A stretch of DNA of 64,000 nt from Deferribacter thermophilus (GCF_049472675.1 NZ_JAPNXM010000003.1:62001-126000); one strand, 5' to 3'. Positions 6,033 through 14,189 are shown, counted from the stretch's first letter. Notes: a model not told the origin generated them from the sequence alone. Translations and numbers: made by a program.

Positions 6033-8432
6033 TTATCCTTGAAGTAGTTGAAGAGCCATTTGAGGTATTTGATTAGCCTGTGCAAGCATAGCAATACCTG
6101 ACTGAGAAAGAATTTGATAGCGAGTAAATGTAGCCATTTCCTCTGCCATATCAAGATCTCTAATCCTTGACTCACTTGCTGTCATATTTTCATGAGCAAC
6201 ATTCAAGTTATTTATAGTATGTTCTAATCTATTTACTTGTGCACCAATAGTAGCTCTGATTGAAACTACCTTACTTAAAGCATTATCAATATCTATAATC
6301 GCTCTCCTTGCCAAATCTTGAGACACAACCCAGACTTTATCAACACCTAAACCTTTACTGTTTAACTGTGGAATTGAAACTGATAAATCTTGCCCTTTAT
6401 TTGCTCCAATCTGCAAATCTGTAGAATTATCGACTACATGTAAATAAAACTCTTCATTAGACAAATTTGTATTCTCAACAAACTCAATTTCATTTGTCGA
6501 TGTTAATTGTGCATTTACACTTGTCCTTGAATCTATAAGTAGCTCAATACCTTGAATTACCCCATCAACTCTATCATTCCCAGTTTCATCACTACCTATT
6601 AAATCTCCTGTAGTTGCATCATAAACTGTAACTTTTACACTGCTACTTTCAGCCTTTTGCACCTCTGCTAATGATAAAGCATTTATCAACCTTTGATCAC
6701 CAGAAAATGCAATTTCACCCTGCTCACCAACCATAGCAGTTTGAATTACAAATGTACCTGCAACAGTTCTAAATTTACTATTTGGATCAGCTGTTGTAAT
6801 ATAATCCACTAAATGTTCATTGACAGTCGGATCATCAGATCCCATTCCAAGATCGTTTACTATAGCATCAGTCAATTTCTTTTCTAAATCTGCTACGGTA
6901 TCATCTGCCTCTAAATAAATTGTTGTTGATTTACCATTTCCCCAAATTGTAAGCTCTTGCTTATTCTCAAAAAGATTATTTCCATCAGCATCTATAAACC
7001 TAGCGATATTGCTCAATTTAGTATTTTCATTAGCAACATCTCCAGGATTTAAAGTATAACCTTGAAATGTTGCATCATCAGGATCTAAAAATCCATTAGA
7101 ATCTGATCCAATCTTTAATATAAAAGAATCTGTCGTTTGTAAATTACCATTTGTATCAAACCCTAGTAAGGCTATTTGATGTTCAGAATTAGCTAATCCA
7201 CTATCCGCTGTAACTTTTAATACTTGATTTGATGGGGTACCACTTGTAACTGGTGCATACACATCAAAATATCCACCAGTTGCTGTTGTTGGTATAGATG
7301 CATTATATACTGAAATAAGAACTTTTTCCCCTGCACTAATAGTTAACTGTGTAGTTCCATTATTATCTAATAATATATTATTAAATGATATCGCTCCACC
7401 TGTAGCTGAACTTACATTGCTCATATTTAAAATAACATTACCACCACCATCAGATGTAGTGGTATCTTCTATATTAGCAATAATTCCTGTCTGAAATGCA
7501 GTACCATCTGAATTATAAATATTAATATATGCATTTCCAAGTATACTTCTATTTGCGTTACTATCATTCGTTATACTATTGTGTGTTGTCCCATCAAAAT
7601 CATTATTAAATATAACTTCTATATAATAAGTACCATTTGTAGAGATTAAAGCATTACCTATAACATCACCATCAACTGTCGAATCAAACGTGTTATCCCC
7701 TCCATCATATGTAGAAACCTTATAATAACCATCTGACGCAGTTGTTGCACCGTCTACAGTCACTCGATATATATTATCAGAATTACTACTAACAAGATCT
7801 TTTATCTCTTCTACGCCATTACTCGTTAATGGATTATGAGTAATTGTTACTCCATTTTCTGCTTCTTGCACTGTCATAATATCGGTTTGGAAAACCTGAT
7901 TTTTACCTACAGATACATTTTCCATAGTTATTTTATAATTTCCTTCTTGAACATTGCCTCTTATAATTGCTGATATTTTATTATCGCTTGCTGACCAAAG
8001 AGCTGTTCCATCACCATTTAATAGTTTTTTAGTATTAAACTCTGTGGCAGATGAAATTCTGTCAATCTCTGCTTTTAGCTGTTCAATCTCTTTTTGTAGT
8101 TCAACTCTGTCATTTGTGGTATAAGTACCATTTGATGCTTGCACAGCAAGCTCACGCATCCTTTGAAGCATTGAAGATACTTCTTCTAATGCTCCTTCTG
8201 CAGTTTGAAGCATTGAAATTCCATCTTGAGCGTTCATTATTGCTCTCTTAAGCCCAGTGATTTGGCCACGCAACTTTTCACTGATTGCAAGACCTGAAGC
8301 ATCATCTGCTGCATGGTTGATTCTAAGACCGCTGGATAAACGCTCGAGAGATTTGCTAAGTGCGGATTGAGTACCGCTAAGGTGTCTTTGAGAATTCAAA
8401 GACATGATGTTTTGATAAATTGTTAGTGCCAT
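6033..8432 (-). CDS. fliC: flagellin (second copy)
   Basis: A 799-residue flagellin. D0/D1 ends are at about 1-175 and 705-799 (R-I-R-D-L-D-M-A-E-E-M-A, ending L-L-Q-G), nearly identical to the first copy. The centre (about 180-700) is long, Asn/Thr/Asp-rich and largely different, although a segment before the C-terminal coil (E-L-T-I-W-G-N-G-K, L-Q-I-G-A-N-K-G-Q-D) is shared. A sigma-28 promoter (8536-8510) and a leader of about 70 nt with two hairpins precede it, and AAGGAGGA is the ribosome binding site. Two flagellins with different surface domains suggest a mixed filament or alternative expression; the sequence shows no inversion or phase-variation signal. Confidence 0.97.
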   Translation of the reverse strand: MALTIYQNIMSLNSQRHLSGTQSALSKSLERLSSGLRINHAADDASGLAISEKLRGQITGLKRAIMNAQDGISMLQTAEGALEEVSSMLQRMRELAVQASNGTYTTNDRVELQKEIEQLKAEIDRISSATEFNTKKLLNGDGTALWSASDNKISAIIRGNVQEGNYKITMENVSVGKNQVFQTDIMTVQEAENGVTITHNPLTSNGVEEIKDLVSSNSDNIYRVTVDGATTASDGYYKVSTYDGGDNTFDSTVDGDVIGNALISTNGTYYIEVIFNNDFDGTTHNSITNDSNANRSILGNAYINIYNSDGTAFQTGIIANIEDTTTSDGGGNVILNMSNVSSATGGAISFNNILLDNNGTTQLTISAGEKVLISVYNASIPTTATGGYFDVYAPVTSGTPSNQVLKVTADSGLANSEHQIALLGFDTNGNLQTTDSFILKIGSDSNGFLDPDDATFQGYTLNPGDVANENTKLSNIARFIDADGNNLFENKQELTIWGNGKSTTIYLEADDTVADLEKKLTDAIVNDLGMGSDDPTVNEHLVDYITTADPNSKFRTVAGTFVIQTAMVGEQGEIAFSGDQRLINALSLAEVQKAESSSVKVTVYDATTGDLIGSDETGNDRVDGVIQGIELLIDSRTSVNAQLTSTNEIEFVENTNLSNEEFYLHVVDNSTDLQIGANKGQDLSVSIPQLNSKGLGVDKVWVVSQDLARRAIIDIDNALSKVVSIRATIGAQVNRLEHTINNLNVAHENMTASESRIRDLDMAEEMATFTRYQILSQSGIAMLAQANQIPQMALQLLQG

Positions 8433-8444
8433 CTTATCCTCCTT

Positions 8445-8502
8445 GATTGTTTCAATAGAGGATCTTTCCCCTATTTAATTTTTTTTGACGCTTCCGTGCG
8501 TC
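8445..8502 (-). promoter_or_regulatory. fliC2 5' leader with GGA-loop hairpins (possible CsrA control)
   Basis: The minus-strand leader starts with GACGC ACGGAA GCGTC (8502-8487), a 5-bp stem whose loop holds A-C-G-G-A, close to the predicted 5' end. A second hairpin ATAGGGG AAAGAT CCTCTAT follows, then the ribosome binding site AAGGAGGA. A GGA in an apical loop plus a GGA in the Shine-Dalgarno is the layout CsrA uses on the Bacillus hag mRNA. No csrA or fliW gene is in the window. Confidence 0.5.
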
Positions 8503-8509
8503 AGATTAA

Positions 8510-8536
8510 AAATCGGAATGTATAAAAATTTCTTTA
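8510..8536 (-). promoter_or_regulatory. sigma-28 (FliA) promoter of fliC2
   Basis: On the minus strand TAAAGAAA (8536-8529), 11 bases, TCCGATTT (8517-8510). Matches TAAAGTTT-N11-GCCGATAA at the key positions TAAAG and CCGAT. Predicted start of RNA is near 8503, about 70 nt before the flagellin ATG. Confidence 0.78.
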
Positions 8537-8560
8537 GAAAAAATTTTATAAAAATCTTTT

Positions 8561-8803
8561 GAGATTGCTTCGGCAGTTTACACTGCCTCTCGATGACTGG
8601 TATGATTGTCATTGAGAGCGTCAGCGAAGCAATCTCAGGTTTTAGTCACTGCGAGGAACGATAGTGATGAAGCAGTCTGTATTAAGTAAGTAGTGAATCG
8701 TAAATAGTGAAAAGAGAATAAAAAAGAGATTGCTTCGTCGTTTCACTCCTCGCAATGACAGCCTTACTCTTTGCGAGGCAACATATTTTGTAGAAGCAAT
8801 CTA
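8561..8803. repeat. palindromic repeat cluster F (five units, contains a composite element)
   Basis: Units at 8561-8597, 8608-8636, 8645-8679, 8726-8759 and a decayed one at about 8766-8802. The first has inner arms GGCAGT TTAC ACTGCC, a fully paired variant of the GGGGC TTAA GCCCC seen in cluster A. The segment 8608-8759 is the third copy of the composite element found in clusters A and E. The cluster lies just upstream of the fliC2 promoter. Confidence 0.85.
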
Positions 8804-8914
8804 TTGATTGTTTTGATTATCAAAATATTAGACTATTGTAAAATATCATCAATGATAATTTAGAATGAAAAAATTTAATAAATATGTTATAATAATAGAA
8901 AAAAGGAGGGTTTG

Positions 8915-9157
8915 ATGATTAGAGTTGAATTTTTTTATAAAGGTTCAAAAGACACCAAAACACCTGAAATAGCTAAAAATCTTGCAGAAAAATATCGCGA
9001 CAAAATTGAAGTAATTCTAATAGATGCTGAAAATGAAAAAATTCCTGAAGAATATGGAATTCTCAACCCACCAGTAGTAATTATTGACAAAAAGAAAAAA
9101 ATACAACTTGATTCAAAAGAAAACTTGGAGGAAATAGTAACCAAAGCTATTTTTTAA
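8915..9157 (+). CDS. small thioredoxin-fold-like protein without CxxC
   Basis: An 80-residue protein. The pattern is beta-alpha-beta (V-E-F-F-Y-K-G at 3-9, helix about 17-28, I-E-V-I-L-I-D at 31-37) followed by a cis-Pro-like P-P-V-V-I-I-D near 50 and a final helix, as in small glutaredoxin/thioredoxin-like proteins. The usual active-site Cys pair is absent (K-G-S-K-D-T-K-T instead), so it is unlikely to be a dithiol oxidoreductase. ATG at 8915 is preferred over a TTG three bases earlier because AGGAGGG lies just upstream. It is followed by the HepT/MntA pair on the same strand; a shared function is not evident. Confidence 0.6.
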   Translation: MIRVEFFYKGSKDTKTPEIAKNLAEKYRDKIEVILIDAENEKIPEEYGILNPPVVIIDKKKKIQLDSKENLEEIVTKAIF

Positions 9158-9207
9158 TATATTTCACAATACAAAAATAATTGTTTAGATTTGACATAGA
9201 GGTTAAA

Positions 9208-9663
9208 ATGGCCATTGATAGATTGTCATCTTATTTAAAAGAAGCAAATACCCATATTGAGCGACTAAAAGATGTATTATCAAGATTGAATAAACTTTAT
9301 CCTTTAACAGTTGAAAAATTTAATAATTTAAATTCATATGAAAAAGATATGCTTGATACTCTTGCTTTTAGATTTGCTAAATTACAAGATTTAATAGGCT
9401 CAAAAATTTTTCGTGAGTTTTTAAATAAACTTTTTTATCCAGTGGAAGATAAAAGTTTTTTGGAAATATTAAAAGAAATTTAAAAAGAAAATATTATAGA
9501 TATAGATACATGGAGTGAATTTAGAAAGATAAGGAACCTGCTTGCTCATGATTATCCTGAAGATTCTAGTGAAAAAGTAGAAGCAATAAACTATCTTATT
9601 GAGAAAACACCTATTTTAATGGAGGTTGTTAAAAAAATTGAAAATAAGACTGAAAAAAGATGA
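9208..9663 (+). pseudogene. hepT: HEPN-domain HepT toxin, interrupted by an in-frame stop
   Basis: An ATG at 9208 with GAGG upstream opens a frame of 151 codons that is broken only by TAA at 9481-9483; after it the same frame continues to TGA at 9661. The part before the stop (91 residues) is helical, with an A-F-R-F-A-K-L-Q-D-L-I-G segment. The part after it holds R-N-L-L-A-H-D-Y, the R-x4-H-x-Y RNase motif of HepT toxins. A single base change (for example GAA to TAA) explains the break. As it stands, translation stops before the catalytic motif, so the toxin should be inactive unless the stop is read through or the tail restarts. The 3' end overlaps mntA, the usual order for HepT/MntA pairs. 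Confidence 0.82.
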
Positions 9664-9925
9664 AATTGAAATTATCAAAAGGCTCACTAAAGATATTTTT
9701 GGGGATTGCGAAATATTTATTTTTGGTAGTAGGCTTATAGATAAAAAAGGTGGTGATATAGATCTTTATATAATACCTAAAAACAGAGAAAACCTATTTG
9801 AAAAAAAAATCAAATTAGCAGCAAAATTAGAAAACATTTTAGAAAAACCTGTTGATGTAGTCGTTAGTTATAATAGAAATAGACCAATTGAAGTCGAAGC
9901 CTTAAAAAGCGTAAAAATTAGTTAA
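9638..9925 (+). CDS. mntA: MntA-type minimal nucleotidyltransferase antitoxin
   Basis: A protein of about 95 residues. The catalytic pattern is F-G-S-R-L near residue 30 followed by G-G-D-I-D-L-Y-I, the GS...DxD motif of MNT-domain proteins; a third acidic residue lies in K-P-V-D-V-V-V near 73. In known pairs MntA AMPylates the HepT toxin near its RNase motif and silences it. Two TTG starts are possible: 9626 directly abuts GGAGG, while 9638 sits about 12 bases behind it and is preferred. It overlaps the end of hepT by 26 bp. The gene is intact although its target is broken. A palindromic repeat begins 9 bp past the stop. Confidence 0.82.
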   Translation: MKIRLKKDEIEIIKRLTKDIFGDCEIFIFGSRLIDKKGGDIDLYIIPKNRENLFEKKIKLAAKLENILEKPVDVVVSYNRNRPIEVEALKSVKIS

Positions 9926-9933
9926 ATAAAAAC

Positions 9934-10093
9934 GAGATTGCTTCGGGGCTTACGCCCCTCGCAATGACCACCTTTATTCTATACGAGCACTAACGAAGCA
10001 ATATCCATTCCAATGTTTTACAAGAGATTACTTCGTCGCTATCGCTCCTCGTAATGACTACATTTTTATTATCACAAGCGTCTTAGAAATCTT
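9934..10093. repeat. palindromic repeat cluster G (two good and two decayed units)
   Basis: Good units at 9934-9968 (inner arms GGGGC TTAC GCCCC) and 10024-10058 (outer arms ATTAC/GTAAT), and decayed ones at about 9973-10004 and 10065-10093. The cluster lies between the convergent mntA and the ferredoxin-domain gene and marks the right end of the repeat-rich region. Confidence 0.8.
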
Positions 10094-10121
10094 AAAATAT
10101 TATTTTTTATTGCACAACATT

Positions 10122-11645
10122 CTAAAATTTTTCGAAAATATTATTAAAATTTTCGTTTTTATAAAGTTCAATAGAATTTAATTCTTTAAAATTTTTGTTT
10201 AAATAAGCTGGAATATTCTTATAACTAAAAAATTTGATAGATAAAAGAGCTGGATCACCACTAAAAAAAGTTATTTTTTTAGCATATTTGTTTGGAAAAA
10301 TTTTAAGCCCAATCAAAATATTTATAACTTCTTCTATATCTGAATATGAATACAAGACTATGTTACTTATTTTCCCTAAAAATTTTTCAGTATAAGAGAC
10401 CAAAGAGTTCACCAGCTTTTTAAATTCATAAAAATGATAAAGATCCTTATCGCTTACAGAAATAGATATCTCTTTTTTTCGATATACATTAAATTTTGTC
10501 TCATCCCCTTTCTTGCTAATTTTAACCAAAATCTCAATTGGAACCTTATCAAGTAAATCATTACGATCTTTTATTCTAAAATTATCATCAATAATTCCAA
10601 ACTTAGATAAATTATAAATAGTTTTCATGATAGCCTTTGGACTGATCGAATCAGGCTCAAAATATGGGTCTTTTATTTGTACATCTTTAAAATCATTTGA
10701 AATATCTGTAATTGGATTTAACCCTTTTTGAAATAGAAATCCTAAATCAACTCTATTTGAAATGTATTTAGCATCTAATAAATAAAGTTTTTCATTCAAT
10801 TTAAAATAATATGAGGTCAAACTATCTAAAGGTATCAATAATGACCCATCCTGTAAATTTAACAGCCTGAAAAAGGTTAAAAGATTTGAAGGGTTATTTA
10901 ACGGTTGAATAATTTCACAAAACATCTCCCCTATTTCAAAAGAATAATATTCTATCAAATTTAAAAGATTCTCCCCTTTGTAATAAACTGAATCTAGAAT
11001 AATTAAAACTCTATCAATATCTGGAACATCCACATTGTTATAGATAAAATCAGACAATAAATTGTTATCAATTAAGTCAATTAAAGGCTCATCAGTTTTA
11101 ACATAACCATCAAAAGAAATCGTCCCTATACTTGCACTGTAAACAAAATATTTGATACCTTTTGGGTATTGAATCAAGATTAACCCATCTTTAAGAGCTT
11201 TTAATTCTGCATCATCATCAAATTGCTTATCCGATAATTCATAATCTTTTTCTAAATTTTCTTCTGATTTGTTATCTTCAGATGTCGGTTTACCCACTTT
11301 CTTGACAGTAACTTTTAAAATATTTGGATCATCTTCAACAATCCATTCTTCTGTATCCACAATAATATCTGACTTCACCACATATTGACAGGCAAGTCTA
11401 TATCCATTGTCCAAGTTTATCTTTGCAAGTATTAATCTATCTTTTTTAGTAGGTTTATTTATCTCTTTCCCATCAGCAGAAACTATTTTTACCTTACACT
11501 TTCCACACTGGCCACTCCCTTTACAGAGAGATTCTATTGGGATACCATTTTGAACCAAAACCTCATAAAGGTTACTTCCACTTTTTGCTTCAATTACTAC
11601 ATTTTTATTCTTAACATTTATTTTAACCTTTTTACTAAAAAACAT
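10122..11645 (-). CDS. 2Fe-2S ferredoxin / divergent RACo-like (DUF4445) protein
   Basis: A 507-residue protein. Residues 1-90 are a plant-type 2Fe-2S ferredoxin domain with L-C-K-G-S-G-Q-C-G-K-C (Cys-x5-Cys-x2-Cys) and a fourth Cys in L-A-C-Q-Y. A Lys/Glu-rich linker follows (about 115-150). The rest resembles the DUF4445/ASKHA part of RACo-type corrinoid activases, for instance G-I-I-D near 360 and I-E-L-Y near the C-terminus, but the Gly-rich nucleotide-binding loops are not recognisable and it is shorter than the usual 550-640. RACo proteins use ATP to reduce the cobalt of corrinoid proteins; this one may have lost that activity. It follows the amino-acid ABC genes by 7 bp, apparently in the same operon. 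Confidence 0.65.
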   Translation of the reverse strand: MFFSKKVKINVKNKNVVIEAKSGSNLYEVLVQNGIPIESLCKGSGQCGKCKVKIVSADGKEINKPTKKDRLILAKINLDNGYRLACQYVVKSDIIVDTEEWIVEDDPNILKVTVKKVGKPTSEDNKSEENLEKDYELSDKQFDDDAELKALKDGLILIQYPKGIKYFVYSASIGTISFDGYVKTDEPLIDLIDNNLLSDFIYNNVDVPDIDRVLIILDSVYYKGENLLNLIEYYSFEIGEMFCEIIQPLNNPSNLLTFFRLLNLQDGSLLIPLDSLTSYYFKLNEKLYLLDAKYISNRVDLGFLFQKGLNPITDISNDFKDVQIKDPYFEPDSISPKAIMKTIYNLSKFGIIDDNFRIKDRNDLLDKVPIEILVKISKKGDETKFNVYRKKEISISVSDKDLYHFYEFKKLVNSLVSYTEKFLGKISNIVLYSYSDIEEVINILIGLKIFPNKYAKKITFFSGDPALLSIKFFSYKNIPAYLNKNFKELNSIELYKNENFNNIFEKF

Positions 11646-11652
11646 ACCACCT

Positions 11653-12390
11653 CTAAAGAATCTGACCTAAAAACTGTTTTAATCTATCATTTTTTGGATT
11701 TGTAAACAACTCTTGTGGAGTATTTTCTTCAATTAACTCTCCATTGTCCATAAAAACAACTCTATCAGCAACTTCTCTAGCAAACCCCATCTCATGTGTT
11801 ACAACAACCATCGTCATCCCTTCTTTTGCCAATGTCTTCATAACATCTAATACTTCACCAATCATTTCTGGATCAAGAGCACTTGTTGGTTCGTCAAAAA
11901 GCATAATCTTTGGTCTCATTGCAAGGGCTCTAGCAATTGCTACCCTTTGTTGCTGCCCACCTGATAGTTGAGAAGGGTAACTATTAATTTTATCAGCAAG
12001 TCCAACCTTTTCTAATAACTGTATAGCTATCTCCTCAGCTTCTTCTTTTTTAACTTTTTTCACTACCATTGGAGCTAAAGTAATATTTCTTAAAACAGTC
12101 ATATGAGGAAACAAATTAAACTGCTGGAAAACCATCCCAACTTCTTCTCTCACTTTATTTATATTTGTTTTGGGGCTTGTCAAATCTACCCCATCAATAA
12201 TAATCTTACCATCATTGATAGTCTCTAGCAAGTTTAAGGTTCTTAAAAAAGTAGATTTTCCAGAACCACTTGGCCCAATAATAACCACCACTTCTTGCCT
12301 TTTTACTTTTAAAGTAACCCCTTTTAAAGCATGAACCCCATTGGGGTATACTTTATGAACATTAGTGGCCTCTATTATATAATCAGTCAC
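11653..12390 (-). CDS. polar amino acid ABC transporter ATP-binding protein
   Basis: A GlnQ/HisP-family ATPase of 245 residues. It has Walker A G-P-S-G-S-G-K-S-T, Q-loop V-F-Q-Q-F-N-L-F, signature L-S-G-G-Q-Q-Q-R, Walker B I-M-L-F-D-E-P-T and the switch His in V-V-T-H-E-M-G-F-A. The start is set at the GTG at 12390: the longer frame beginning at 12411 would encode the Shine-Dalgarno AAAGGAGG itself, which sits 10 bases before this GTG. It overlaps the permease stop by 8 bp, so translation is coupled. It powers uptake with the permease and binding protein upstream. Confidence 0.93.
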   Translation of the reverse strand: MTDYIIEATNVHKVYPNGVHALKGVTLKVKRQEVVVIIGPSGSGKSTFLRTLNLLETINDGKIIIDGVDLTSPKTNINKVREEVGMVFQQFNLFPHMTVLRNITLAPMVVKKVKKEEAEEIAIQLLEKVGLADKINSYPSQLSGGQQQRVAIARALAMRPKIMLFDEPTSALDPEMIGEVLDVMKTLAKEGMTMVVVTHEMGFAREVADRVVFMDNGELIEENTPQELFTNPKNDRLKQFLGQIL

Positions 12391-13324
12391 TTTCAGCCAA
12401 CCTCCTTTCAAGTAATTGGGTTAAAAATGACAGTGATGTCGTTAGTATGAGATAGAGAAAAGCAACCGTAAACCATACTTCAAACGGTTGAAATGTCGAT
12501 GTAACAACTTCTCTACCCGCTTTTGTTAAGTCAGTAATAGAAATAACTGATACAAGTGAAGAGTCTTTTATAAGAGATATAAACTGACCTGCCATAGGAG
12601 GAATTGTTCTTTTTAATGCTTGAGGTAAAATAATATATCTCATAGTCTGAAAATAATTCATTCCCAGACTTCTTGCAGCCTCTGTTTGACCTTTGTGAAT
12701 AGATTGTATTCCAGCTCTAACAATCTCTGCTACATAAGCACCTGCAAAAACAGCCAAAGCAGCAACACCAGCTGTAAATCTATTCAGCTGTAAAACTGTA
12801 CCTATGAAAAAATAAAAAATAAAAATCTGAACTAATAATGGTGTACCTCTAATTAGCTCAATATAAGTTATAGCCAATTTCTTTAAAGCAGGATTTTCTG
12901 AAATTCTCATTAAACCTGTGATGATACCAATTATTATAGCAAAAAATATTGAAATTATAGACAATTTCAATGTCACATAAAGCCCATATAACAGAGGGCC
13001 AGGCTCACTCGCCCTCTTTTTTGCAATCACATCACCTTCAAAAATAAGATCACCATCAGAAACTGTTATCTGGCTAAAATCTTTAATTTCGTTTTCTTCT
13101 CCAGAATCTGAAACAACAATAAGTTTTTTACCTTCTATTTTAGCTGTACCATCAAAAGGAGCTCTAATTTCCTTATCATAAGTATGCCATACAAATTGAA
13201 ATACTCTATCCCATCTCCAAATATAATTAATTTGCTTTGTAGAAAAATAAAAAAATACTCCAATAGCTATTAATATAAGCACAAAAACAACATTCCATAA
13301 AAAGTTACTTCTCTTTCTATTCAC
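12383..13324 (-). CDS. polar amino acid ABC transporter permease with an extra N-terminal extracytoplasmic segment
   Basis: A 313-residue HisM/GlnP-family permease. A first membrane helix (about 10-28) is followed by a hydrophilic segment of about 75 residues (30-105). The standard permease core then begins (about 112-313), including the EAA loop E-A-A-R-S-L-G-M...P-Q-A-L near 213-240. Most family members are 215-250 residues and lack the inserted segment, which lies outside the cytoplasm by the predicted topology and could contact the binding protein. It sits 55 bp after the binding-protein gene with a hairpin between. Confidence 0.9.
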   Translation of the reverse strand: MNRKRSNFLWNVVFVLILIAIGVFFYFSTKQINYIWRWDRVFQFVWHTYDKEIRAPFDGTAKIEGKKLIVVSDSGEENEIKDFSQITVSDGDLIFEGDVIAKKRASEPGPLLYGLYVTLKLSIISIFFAIIIGIITGLMRISENPALKKLAITYIELIRGTPLLVQIFIFYFFIGTVLQLNRFTAGVAALAVFAGAYVAEIVRAGIQSIHKGQTEAARSLGMNYFQTMRYIILPQALKRTIPPMAGQFISLIKDSSLVSVISITDLTKAGREVVTSTFQPFEVWFTVAFLYLILTTSLSFLTQLLERRLAESD

Positions 13325-13349
13325 TTTTTATCCTCTCTTGTATATGTAT

Positions 13350-13370
13350 TTAGCCCCCATAAAGGGGGCT
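13350..13370 (-). terminator. hairpin between binding-protein and permease genes
   Basis: AGCCCCC ATAA AGGGGGCT (13351-13369), a strong stem with only a weak T-run on the minus strand. It probably limits read-through or protects the upstream mRNA so that more binding protein than permease is made. Confidence 0.6.
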
Positions 13371-13379
13371 TTAGATTTA

Positions 13380-14189
13380 TTACTGAACTTGTTTATGCCA
13401 AGATGTGCTCTTAAACCATTTATCATAGATTTTATCGTATGTACCATCACCTTTAATCTGTCTCAAAAAGTTATTCAACCAGTTTAAGAAATCAGGATCA
13501 CCTTTTTTTATTGCCCAACCAAGAGGTTCATAAGTAAAAGGCTTATCTAAGAAAACAACCTTATCTTTATAAATTGAGTAGTAATATGCACAAAGAGGTA
13601 AATCATAAACAAAAGCATCAGCTTTTCCATTGATAAAATCTTGAAAAGCATCTGCTTCAGTTTCGAAAGCGTTTATTTTAGCTTTTGGAATGTATTTTTT
13701 AGCTGCAAAATATCCTGTAGTACCAAGTTTTGAAGCAATCACATATTTTGGATTATTTAAATCTTTATATGATTTGATTTTGCCTGCATCTTTTTTATGG
13801 ATCAATAATGTTTGCCCCACAATAATATATGGATCTGCAAAATTTACTTGAAGATTTCTCTCCTGAGTTATTGTCATACCAGACATAATTATATCAAACT
13901 TGTCAGTAATTAATGCAGGGATTATACCATCCCAAGCAGTATTAACTAACTTAAGCTTAACGCCCATAGCTTTAGCCATCACTTTGGCAATATCAACATC
14001 AAAACCTATTATTTCGCCATTTTTTGCAGTCATTTCAAATGGCTTATAACCAGACTCAAGTCCTACTCTTAACTCCCCTCTTTTTAAAATCTGGTTAAGA
14101 GTGGACTTTTCCCACAACTCATTATCTGCTGCATAAAGAAAAGTTGCAGCAAAAAGTAAAACTAACAGTGATACTAATAGCTTTCTCAT
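13380..14189 (-). CDS. amino acid ABC transporter substrate-binding protein
   Basis: A 269-residue family 3 solute-binding protein. A Sec signal peptide (1-20, L-L-V-L-L-F-A-A-T-F-L-Y-A-A) leads to the mature domain, which shows R-G-E-L-R-V-G-L, G-F-D-V-D-I-A-K-V-M-A-K-A-M-G and the hinge region typical of polar amino-acid binders. AGGAGG lies ahead of the ATG. It is the second gene after a zinc-ribbon protein and the first of the transporter genes. The ligand cannot be told from sequence; glutamine, arginine, histidine and cystine are all possible for the family. Confidence 0.93.
   Translation of the reverse strand: MRKLLVSLLVLLFAATFLYAADNELWEKSTLNQILKRGELRVGLESGYKPFEMTAKNGEIIGFDVDIAKVMAKAMGVKLKLVNTAWDGIIPALITDKFDIIMSGMTITQERNLQVNFADPYIIVGQTLLIHKKDAGKIKSYKDLNNPKYVIASKLGTTGYFAAKKYIPKAKINAFETEADAFQDFINGKADAFVYDLPLCAYYYSIYKDKVVFLDKPFTYEPLGWAIKKGDPDFLNWLNNFLRQIKGDGTYDKIYDKWFKSTSWHKQVQ

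Noticed and set aside
150..10093. Repeat clusters as CRISPR arrays
   Set aside because: Units differ in sequence and orientation, spacers are of irregular length and partly conserved, and there are no cas genes in the window.
1..10100. A defence island made of the GIY-YIG, AAA/DUF4143 and HepT/MntA genes
   Set aside because: The genes are isolated, separated by flagellin genes and repeats, and the toxin is broken; no recognised defence operon is present.
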